Of a stretch of DNA of 20,564 bases, positions 14,692-20,564 are shown one piece after another; the first letter of the stretch is position 1; every line of letters begins with the position of its first letter. Source of the DNA: Bacteroidales bacterium M5. Lineage in GTDB: Bacteria > Bacteroidota > Bacteroidia > Bacteroidales > Muribaculaceae. The position numbers were made by a program, and so were the translations under genes. The DNA is taken from assembly GCA_001689535.1 (NCBI GenBank), contig LUJP01000017.1, positions 1 to 20,564 of the forward strand, in the 5' to 3' direction. Below the pieces are notes generated by a model. It was not told the DNA's origin. It did no database searches and worked only from the letters and a program-made list of their open reading frames with translations.

Positions 14692-16088
14692 ATATAGAGA
14701 AAAGAATACCGTCAAGGTTGCTTGCCCTTATCGCGTCCATGCTGTTTGTTGTGGCAGGCGCGTGGGAGGCACAGTGCCGTTCGCTTGTGTACCGTCTGCA
14801 TATCAACGATGAAATAGGCTCGTCGACCTGGCAGCACACGCGCCGTGCCCTCGAGGAAGCCACGGCCCGCAACGCCGACATATTCCTGCTGCATCTCAAC
14901 ACCTATGGCGGCGAGGTGGGTGCGGCCGATTCAATGCGCACCGCTCTGCTTCACGCTCAGATGCCTGTGGTGGCGTTTGTGGACAATAACGCCGCTTCGG
15001 CCGGAGCTCTGATAGCGTTGGCCTGCGACTCGGTGTTCATGCGCCCCGACGCTTCGATGGGTGCAGCCACGGTGGTGAGCGGGGCCGACGGCACGGCTAT
15101 GCCCGACAAATACCAGTCGTATATGCGCGCCATAATGCGTGCCACAGCCGAGAGTCACGGCAAGGTGCCCGGGCCTGACTCGACTATGGTGTGGCGCCGC
15201 AATCCGCTGATAGCCGAAGCGATGGTTGACACACGCGTGACTGTGCCGGGGCTGATTGACAGCACCCGCGTGCTTACCCTGACGGCCGACGAGGCCGTGC
15301 GCTGGCATTATGCCGAGGGTAAGGCCGAGACTATCGACGATGTACTTGCCAGTCTGGGCATCACGGATTATGATATTGCCACATTCCGTCCGTCGTGGGT
15401 GGATTATCTGATGGGCTTCCTTACCAATCCCGCCGTGCAGGGAATGTTGATTATGGTGATTGTGGCCGGAATCTATTTCGAGCTTCAGAGCCCGGGCATG
15501 GGATTCCCCTCGATGGCGGCGATCATTGCCGCGCTGCTCTATTTCATGCCGATGTATCTTACCGGAATCGTCGACAGCTGGGTGGTGATTGTGTTCTTTG
15601 CCGGTACGGTACTGCTGTGCCTGGAGGTGTTTGTAATTCCCGGTTTCGGAGTGGCTGGCATAACGGGCATAGCGGCCATGATTGTGGCGGTAATAGCCGG
15701 ACTTCTGGAGAATTTCGCGCTCCCCACCGGCGGTGAGATAGATCTGGGGGTAATATGGCGCGCCATGCTCACGTTCTGCTGCGCGCTGGCGCTGGCGGTG
15801 GGCGCGATTGCGCTGCTTATGTCGAAATATGGGGCGCGGCTTGTGGGCCGACGCACTGAGCTCACCCACCAGCAGCGTGTGGCCGACGGCTATATAGGCG
15901 TGGATACCGCTCCGTCGCGCCTTGTTGGCCGCGAGGGCGTTGCAGCCACGGCTTTACGCCCTTCGGGTAAGGTGGTGGTTGACGGCGAGCATTACGACGC
16001 AGTGGCTCTCGGCGGGTTTATAGAGGCCGGAAGCAGGGTGAGGATAACGAAGTTTGAGAATGCGCAGCTTTATGTGCGCGGAGATTGA
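14688..16088 (+). CDS. Membrane-bound NfeD/ClpP-class serine protease
   Basis: A 466-residue full-length NfeD (NfeDL, type 1b) protein. After an N-terminal signal/anchor (about residues 10-30) comes a ClpP/crotonase-fold protease domain with HLNTYGGEVGAADSMR, the nucleophile Ser104 in NNAASAGALIAL and a candidate general base Lys141 in MPDKYQSYMRA. Four membrane segments follow (about 240-400; includes the motif ELQSPGMGFPS). A C-terminal NfeD OB-fold domain (about 405-466) carries LVGREGVAATALRPSGKVVV. The ATG at 14688 is chosen because it overlaps the preceding stop (ATGA) and precedes a good signal sequence; the frame stays open far upstream but only inside the flippase-like gene. It normally degrades or controls membrane proteins such as stomatin partners, but no stomatin gene is in the window. 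The final 19 bases overlap the convergent waaA. Confidence 0.93.
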   Translation: MNIEKRIPSRLLALIASMLFVVAGAWEAQCRSLVYRLHINDEIGSSTWQHTRRALEEATARNADIFLLHLNTYGGEVGAADSMRTALLHAQMPVVAFVDNNAASAGALIALACDSVFMRPDASMGAATVVSGADGTAMPDKYQSYMRAIMRATAESHGKVPGPDSTMVWRRNPLIAEAMVDTRVTVPGLIDSTRVLTLTADEAVRWHYAEGKAETIDDVLASLGITDYDIATFRPSWVDYLMGFLTNPAVQGMLIMVIVAGIYFELQSPGMGFPSMAAIIAALLYFMPMYLTGIVDSWVVIVFFAGTVLLCLEVFVIPGFGVAGITGIAAMIVAVIAGLLENFALPTGGEIDLGVIWRAMLTFCCALALAVGAIALLMSKYGARLVGRRTELTHQQRVADGYIGVDTAPSRLVGREGVAATALRPSGKVVVDGEHYDAVALGGFIEAGSRVRITKFENAQLYVRGD

Positions 16089-17335
16089 CCGGAACCGAAC
16101 ACCACGTTGAAAATACGGTCGGTGGCGCCGATCTGTGAGGCAATGTAGGCGGCGGCTTTCTCTCCGCGGGAGCGCCTCAGGGGCTCGTCGGCCATAAGGG
16201 TGTCCATCTCTTTTTCGAATTCGGCGCGGCTACCCACAGGAATGCCGCCGCCGAGCGCGGCCATGTCGCGTGCTTCCTTGAATTTGGTATGGTTGGGGCC
16301 GTAGACCACCGGCACGCCATACACGGCGGCCTCGTTGATGTTGTGGAGTCCGGCGCCGAAACCTCCGCCTACGTAAGCCACTGTGGCATAGCGGTAGAGG
16401 CTCGAGAGCTTTCCGAAGCAGTCCACTATTATATGGCACACATCGGCAGGAACGTCACCCTTTTCAAACCGGGCGTCAAGCTCGGAGAGCAATATGGCTC
16501 CCGCTCCAAGGTCAGAACGGAGCTTCTCCAGCCGATCTGCATCGAACTCATGGGGGGCGATGATGGTGCGCACCTCGGGATGACGGCGAAGCCAGTCGAG
16601 ATACACCGCCTCGTCCTGAGGCCAGGAGCTTCCGGCCACGAATGTGAACGCCGGCTCCTTGAATGCCGCTTCCACCGAGGGGAGGGGAGCGGCGGCGCGG
16701 CGTATGTCGGTCACGCGGTCAAAGCGGGTATCGCCGGCCACCATGGCATTTTCCACGCCGATGGACCGGAGCATGGCGAGCGAGTCGGCATCCTGCACGA
16801 AGATATAGTCGTAGCATTTGAGCATGCCGCGGAACATCGCGCCCCATTTCTTGAAGAACGGTTGCGACGGACGGAATATCGACGATATGAGATAGGTGGG
16901 AATACTGCGGCGCTGCAGGGCGTGGAGATAGTTGCCCCAGAATTCGTATTTCACGAATATGGCCATTGCGGGATTCACGATGTCGAGAAATCCTCTGACA
17001 CGCCCCGGAAGGTCAAACGGTAGATAGCACACCACGTCGGCCCCCTGGTAGTTCTTGCGCTCCTCATAGCCTGAGGGCGAGAAGAATGTGAGGACAATTC
17101 CGTAGTCGGGGTAATCGCGGCGCAGGCGCTCTATCACTGGGCGACCCTGCTCGAACTCGCCGAGCGAGGCTGTGTGGACCCAGATGTATTTTTTGCCCGG
17201 CACCAAGGCCTCGCGTAGGCGGGGAAGGGTCTCGCGCTGGCCACGTATCATCTTGTCGGCTTTGGGATTGCGTGAGCCCACAAGCCGGGCGGCGAGGCTG
17301 TACAGACGTATCCCTGTATTATATAATGCGTTCAT
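16070..17335 (-). CDS. waaA: 3-deoxy-D-manno-octulosonic acid (Kdo) transferase
   Basis: A 421-residue GT30 glycosyltransferase that transfers Kdo from CMP-Kdo to lipid A precursor, at the cytoplasmic face of the inner membrane. An N-terminal membrane/amphipathic anchor (MNALYNTGIRLYSLAARLVG) is followed by IWVHTASLGEFEQGRPVIERL, with the catalytic Glu60. The central segment VKYEFWGNYLHAL and the C-terminal CMP-Kdo-binding part (VAGSSWPQDEAVYLDWL, YVGGGFGAGLHNINEAAVYGVPVVYGPNH) are canonical. Length is usual for the family. It starts 26 bases after the gltX stop, so the pair is one transcription unit. It implies an LPS or lipooligosaccharide-bearing Gram-negative cell. Confidence 0.95.
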   Translation of the reverse strand: MNALYNTGIRLYSLAARLVGSRNPKADKMIRGQRETLPRLREALVPGKKYIWVHTASLGEFEQGRPVIERLRRDYPDYGIVLTFFSPSGYEERKNYQGADVVCYLPFDLPGRVRGFLDIVNPAMAIFVKYEFWGNYLHALQRRSIPTYLISSIFRPSQPFFKKWGAMFRGMLKCYDYIFVQDADSLAMLRSIGVENAMVAGDTRFDRVTDIRRAAAPLPSVEAAFKEPAFTFVAGSSWPQDEAVYLDWLRRHPEVRTIIAPHEFDADRLEKLRSDLGAGAILLSELDARFEKGDVPADVCHIIVDCFGKLSSLYRYATVAYVGGGFGAGLHNINEAAVYGVPVVYGPNHTKFKEARDMAALGGGIPVGSRAEFEKEMDTLMADEPLRRSRGEKAAAYIASQIGATDRIFNVVFGSGQSPRT

Positions 17336-17361
17336 CGCGCGGAGTATCGTGTGTTAGCACT

Positions 17362-18891
17362 TTAGCAGGGCTTGATGCGCTCCACACCCAGCTCTATGCG
17401 CCTAACGGTCTCGTCGAGGCCCATGAGTTCGGTGATGTCAAACATGTGAGGGCCTTTGCATTCGCCCACCACGGTGAGACGGAAGGCGTTCATCACATTG
17501 CCGAGATGGTAGCCTTTCGATTCTATCCATCCGAGCACTACCGGCTCCGCTGCCTGGGAAGAGAAGTCGGGCAGACCTTTGAGCACCTCTATGAGCTCCT
17601 TCATGATGCGGGGCATTTCCTCGCTCCAGCGTTTCTTGACGGCCTTGGGGTCGTAGGTCTCGGGCTCGCGGAAGAAGAATCCGGCCTGGTCCCAGAGATC
17701 GCTCACAAAGCTGATGCGGCTCTTCACCATATCGACGGCGCGTGCAATGTAGGAGTCGTTGAAAGCGGATGAGTCAACACCATGTGCGCTCATCACAGGC
17801 TTGAAGAGCTGCGCGAGTTGCTCACCGCTCATTTCCTGGAGATATTTGTGGTTGAACCATTTACCTTTCTCGAAGTCGAAGCGGGCGCCGGAGCGCGAGC
17901 AGTGATCGAGCGAGAATTTGGCTATTAGTTCGTCCATTGACATTATTTCGGTGTCATCGCCCGGATTCCAGCCAAGGAGCGCGAGGAAGTTGACCACAGC
18001 CTGAGGCAGATAGCCTTTCTCACGGTAGCCGCTTGAGATTTCGCCGCTTTTGGGATCGTGCCATTCCAGCGGGAATACGGGGAATCCGAGGCGGTCGCCG
18101 TCGCGCTTGCTGAGCTTGCCTTTTCCGTCGGGCTTGAGCAGCAGGGGCAGATGCACGAATGCCGGCATGGTGTCGGTCCATCCGAAGGCCTCGTAAAGTA
18201 GCACGTGGAGGGGTGCCGAAGGCAACCATTCCTCGCCGCGTATCACATGGCTCACCTCCATCAGGTGGTCATCGACGATGTTGGCAAGATGGTAGGTGGG
18301 CAGATCGTCGGCGCTTTTATAAAGCACCTTGTCGTCGAGCACCGATGAGTTGATGGTGACTTTGCCGCGGATAAGGTCGTTGACCTCAACCTCGCGTCCG
18401 GGTTCGATCTTGAAGCGAACCACGTAGGGCGTTCCGTCGGCTATGAGTTTCTCCACCTCTTCTGCCGGCATGGTAAGAGAGTTGCGCATGGAGCCGCGGG
18501 TGGAGGCGTCATACTGGAAATTGGCCTTTTCGGCACGGGCTTTTTCCAGCTCGGCCGGGGTGTCGAAAGCAATGTAGGCTTTTCCGGCGTCGAGAAGCAT
18601 CTTCACGTGCTCGCGGTAGATATCGCGACGCTCGCTCTGCTTGTAGGGGCCGTAGGCTCCGCCTTCTCTCACACCCTCGTCAATTCCGATACCCAGCCAG
18701 GCAAGAGCCTCGTTGATGTAATCTTCGGCGCCGGGCACGAAACGGTTGCTGTCGGTGTCCTCTATTCGCAGAATCATGTCGCCGCCGTTCTGGCGCGCGA
18801 ACAGATAATTGTAGAGAGCGGTACGCACACCGCCTATATGGAGCGGCCCCGTGGGCGACGGAGCAAATCTTACCCTTACTTTTCTTTCCAT
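17362..18891 (-). CDS. gltX: Glutamyl-tRNA synthetase
   Basis: A 509-residue cytosolic class I aminoacyl-tRNA synthetase. ATP-binding motifs are visible: PSPTGPLHIGG near residues 11-21 (HIGH-like) and KLSKR at 259-263 (KMSKS-like), with the characteristic RIEDTD box and the SHVIRGEEWLPSAPLH region. The C-terminal anticodon-binding domain is present. Length fits bacterial GluRS. It charges tRNA-Glu, and possibly tRNA-Gln where an amidotransferase is present. It is the first gene of a minus-strand unit with waaA. Base composition and codon use match the surrounding core genes. Confidence 0.97.
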   Translation of the reverse strand: MERKVRVRFAPSPTGPLHIGGVRTALYNYLFARQNGGDMILRIEDTDSNRFVPGAEDYINEALAWLGIGIDEGVREGGAYGPYKQSERRDIYREHVKMLLDAGKAYIAFDTPAELEKARAEKANFQYDASTRGSMRNSLTMPAEEVEKLIADGTPYVVRFKIEPGREVEVNDLIRGKVTINSSVLDDKVLYKSADDLPTYHLANIVDDHLMEVSHVIRGEEWLPSAPLHVLLYEAFGWTDTMPAFVHLPLLLKPDGKGKLSKRDGDRLGFPVFPLEWHDPKSGEISSGYREKGYLPQAVVNFLALLGWNPGDDTEIMSMDELIAKFSLDHCSRSGARFDFEKGKWFNHKYLQEMSGEQLAQLFKPVMSAHGVDSSAFNDSYIARAVDMVKSRISFVSDLWDQAGFFFREPETYDPKAVKKRWSEEMPRIMKELIEVLKGLPDFSSQAAEPVVLGWIESKGYHLGNVMNAFRLTVVGECKGPHMFDITELMGLDETVRRIELGVERIKPC

Positions 18892-18926
18892 TTGTCAATC
18901 AACTTTTATGAGCATTAAAAGCGCCG

Positions 18927-18934
18927 CAAAGTTA
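18927..18934 (-). promoter_or_regulatory. -7 box of the gltX-waaA operon
   Basis: On the minus strand this reads TAACTTTG, an exact TAnnTTTG match, 35 bases ahead of the gltX start. No convincing TTTG -33 element is seen. The rest of the 174-base space to the recombinase start holds no other gene. Confidence 0.55.
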
Positions 18935-19065
18935 CTCATTTATTCCCGTTTTCCCTCACATTTTCCCCTCTAACATGAAAATGCGCCTTAGTCGCCGGCT
19001 GATATTTGTTTGGGATGAATCGATTTAAGGGCTTGTTTTGGACTGAATTAAAAACTCCAAAACAA

Positions 19066-20274
19066 ATGGCTTCTATAAAAGTAAAGTTCCGGCCTTCCAC
19101 TGTCGCAGACCGTGAAGGCACTGTCTACTATCAGATTATTCATGAACGGAAAGTGCGGCAGCTGGTTTCGCGCTATAAGGTATTCCCTTCGGAATGGGAT
19201 GCATCCAGTGCTACTGTGAGAGTGGTGCCTGATGGTGGGCGGCACTCGTTTCTTCTCTCAGTCAGGGCGGGGGTGCGTATGGATATCGAGCGGCTGATAA
19301 GGATTGACCGCCGTCTTGATGCTGATGGCCGGAGCTACACGGCTACCGATATAGTCGACGAGTTCACCAGTTTCGTCCATGATTACAATCTGTTCAATTT
19401 CATGGGGAATCTAATAGAAAATCTCAGACAAAACAGCCGAACCAGGACAGCAGAGGCATATAGTTCTACGCTTAATAGTTTTAAGGCTTTCAATGCCGGG
19501 GAGGATGTGATGCTGGATGCCATTACATCCCGATTGATTGAAGATTATCAGGTGTGGCTGCGGAGGAGGGGAGTTACATCCAACACCATTTCATTTTATA
19601 TGCGGAATCTGCGCGCAGTTTATAATAGGGCTATGGCAGAGGCGGAGATTGCCCGCGGAAGCAATCCGTTCCGGAGGGTATATACCGGCATTGACAAAAC
19701 GGTAAAGCGCGCGTTGCCGGTCGAGGTTATAAAAAGGCTCCGGATGCTGGATCTCTCACGGACGCCGGCGCTTGATTTTGCACGTGATATGTTTATGCTG
19801 AGTTTTTACCTGCGGGGAATGAGTTTCATCGACATGGCTTATCTCAGGAAGGCCGACCTTGAATGCGGGATCGTCACTTACCGGCGCTGCAAGACGGGGC
19901 AGCGGCTCGTAATAGGATGGACAAAGGAGATGCAGGCTATCCTTGACAAGTATGCCGACAATGGCAGCATGTATCTTCTCCCTATAATCAGGGCGAAGGA
20001 TTGCGACCCTTCAAGGGCATACCGGCGTGCGGCTTATAATATAAATTATAACCTGAAGAAACTTGCCCGGATGATTAATGTCGGGTTCCGGCTTACGATG
20101 TATGTGGCGCGCCACAGCTGGGCTTCGGTTGCCCGGTCAAATGGGATACCGGTATCGGTAATCAGCGAGGGTATGGGCCATGATTCAGAGTCGACAACCA
20201 GAATTTATCTCGCCAGCCTGGACTCTTCCGTGATAGATAGGGCGAACAGTCTGATAATTTCGAGCCTTGATTGA
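19066..20274 (+). CDS. Bacteroides-type arm-binding tyrosine recombinase (integrase or DNA invertase)
   Basis: A 402-residue site-specific recombinase. The start at 19066 (MASIKVKFRPSTV) is preferred, because this is the usual beginning of the family; a TTG 60 bases upstream in the same frame is unlikely. Domains: arm-DNA-binding domain (about 1-95), SAM-like core-binding domain (about 105-205) and catalytic domain (about 215-402). Active-site residues are Arg250 (LRGMSF), Lys276 (CKTGQR), Arg349 in YVARHSW, His372 (GMGHDS) and the nucleophile Tyr381 (IYLASLD). The first His of the usual HxxR box is Tyr346, which is common in this Bacteroides group. It looks A+T richer than gltX and sits next to a truncated tRNA-Arg. 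Relatives act as integrases of mobile elements or as invertases. No inverted-repeat pair was found flanking it. Confidence 0.9.
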   Translation: MASIKVKFRPSTVADREGTVYYQIIHERKVRQLVSRYKVFPSEWDASSATVRVVPDGGRHSFLLSVRAGVRMDIERLIRIDRRLDADGRSYTATDIVDEFTSFVHDYNLFNFMGNLIENLRQNSRTRTAEAYSSTLNSFKAFNAGEDVMLDAITSRLIEDYQVWLRRRGVTSNTISFYMRNLRAVYNRAMAEAEIARGSNPFRRVYTGIDKTVKRALPVEVIKRLRMLDLSRTPALDFARDMFMLSFYLRGMSFIDMAYLRKADLECGIVTYRRCKTGQRLVIGWTKEMQAILDKYADNGSMYLLPIIRAKDCDPSRAYRRAAYNINYNLKKLARMINVGFRLTMYVARHSWASVARSNGIPVSVISEGMGHDSESTTRIYLASLDSSVIDRANSLIISSLD

Positions 20275-20320
20275 GTCGTTTTGTCCTGATCGGGATTATC
20301 CGGCCGAAGCCTTGGAGGGG

Positions 20321-20359
20321 TAATAAAAAAGCCGCATTGAGGGGAGCTCAATGCGGCTT
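20321..20359 (-). terminator. Rho-independent terminator downstream of the tRNA-Arg fragment
   Basis: A perfect 12-base stem (20329-20340 with 20348-20359) closes a 7-base loop. On the minus strand it is followed by TTTTTTATTA. There is no T run on the plus strand, so it does not serve the recombinase. It begins 9 bases beyond the discriminator base of the tRNA fragment, as expected for a native tRNA terminator. Confidence 0.85.
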
Positions 20360-20368
20360 GAAATCAGG

Positions 20369-20412
20369 TGATTCGGCCGCGACTCGAACGCGGGACCGTC
20401 TGCTTAGAAGGC
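20369..20412 (-). other. 3' half of tRNA-Arg(TCT): truncated gene, probable att-site remnant
   Basis: Read on the minus strand, 44 bases fit a tRNA 3' half. There is a CTTCTAA anticodon loop with anticodon TCT at 20406-20408, a 3' anticodon-stem strand GCAGA, variable loop CGGTC, a perfect 5-bp T stem (CCGCG/CGCGG) around loop TTCGAGT, and acceptor strand CCGAATC with discriminator A. CCA is not encoded. The matching 5' anticodon strand breaks down after 2 bp, and no D arm or GATTCGG acceptor 5' strand follows. The gene is thus cut near position 30, a common attachment-site crossover in tRNA genes. Confidence 0.82.
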
Positions 20413-20564
20413 GTTTGAGGCTTGCGCTCGGATGCTGATTGTTAGATGTTTGCTTTGTTGATGGCGCTTTGTCGCAACATTGTGCCGACATTTTTATTTA
20501 TTAGGCTGCGCTTTGATTGGCGTGGCTGTTTTTTGTTTTAGAGCCGGTTCCCCAATATTTGTTA
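20413..20564. other. Non-coding flank beyond the tRNA break point
   Basis: This 152-base stretch to the window end holds no convincing gene, D-arm or other tRNA half, and no clear repeat. It is A+T rich toward the end and would be the inside of an inserted element if the tRNA fragment is an attachment site. Confidence 0.4.

Noticed and set aside
14931..15869. Minus-strand open frame of 312 codons inside the NfeD gene
   Set aside because: It is His/Arg-rich antisense shadow text with no motif, fully covered by the NfeD coding sequence.
18992..20564. Possible repeat pair flanking the recombinase (GCCGG...ATATTTGTT near 18993 and near 20542)
   Set aside because: The match is short, gapped and direct rather than inverted, so it is easily explained by chance in A/T-rich sequence.

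Overview
The window is Bacteroidota chromosome, most likely Bacteroidales. The reasons are the TAnnTTTG-type -7 boxes ahead of several genes, a lipoprotein-anchored adaptor/TolC/MacB exporter, a LytS/LytTR two-component pair, a patatin fused to an outer-membrane barrel, and a Bacteroides-type arm-binding tyrosine recombinase. Most genes look moderately G+C rich, like gut Muribaculaceae-type genomes; the genus is a guess. Two genes look A+T richer than their surroundings: the discoidin-domain membrane protein (11459-13471) and the recombinase (19066-20274).

Layout. (1) 1-4081, minus strand: a tripartite exporter operon read TolC-like channel, lipoprotein adaptor, MacB-type ATPase, MacB-type permease (cut by the window edge). 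The ATPase carries an in-frame TGA just after Walker A. (2) 4217-6009, minus: LytTR response regulator and LytS-type histidine kinase, overlapping by 19 bases. The kinase operon and the exporter operon each have upstream the same pair of 9-base direct repeats, 21 bases start to start. This suggests one regulator controls both. (3) 6120-10144, minus: AspT/YidE-type transporter followed by a secreted patatin with a C-terminal barrel. (4) 10199-11469, plus: Lrp/AsnC regulator and inositol-monophosphatase-family enzyme, divergent from the transporter across a 54-base spacer holding an 8-base inverted repeat. (5) 11459-13471, minus: an unusual protein with two discoidin-like domains and four predicted membrane segments. 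(6) 13618-16088, plus: a flippase-like/LPG-synthase-type membrane protein translationally coupled (ATGA) to a membrane-bound NfeD/ClpP-class serine protease. (7) 16070-18891, minus: gltX then waaA (Kdo transferase). (8) 19066-20564: tyrosine recombinase, a strong minus-strand terminator and the 3' half of a tRNA-Arg(TCT), which marks the edge of an integration event.

How they may work together. Regions 1 and 2 read as a sensor-regulator-exporter unit: a signal at the membrane kinase, LytTR binding to the repeats, and expression of both the regulators and the exporter. The nonsense codon suggests that in this strain the pump may be inactive, unless the base is a sequencing error. The remaining blocks are mostly envelope functions (waaA, patatin-barrel, NfeD, flippase-like protein) plus housekeeping gltX. 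The right end is an accessory boundary. I saw no CRISPR array, rRNA, transposase or intact tRNA gene.
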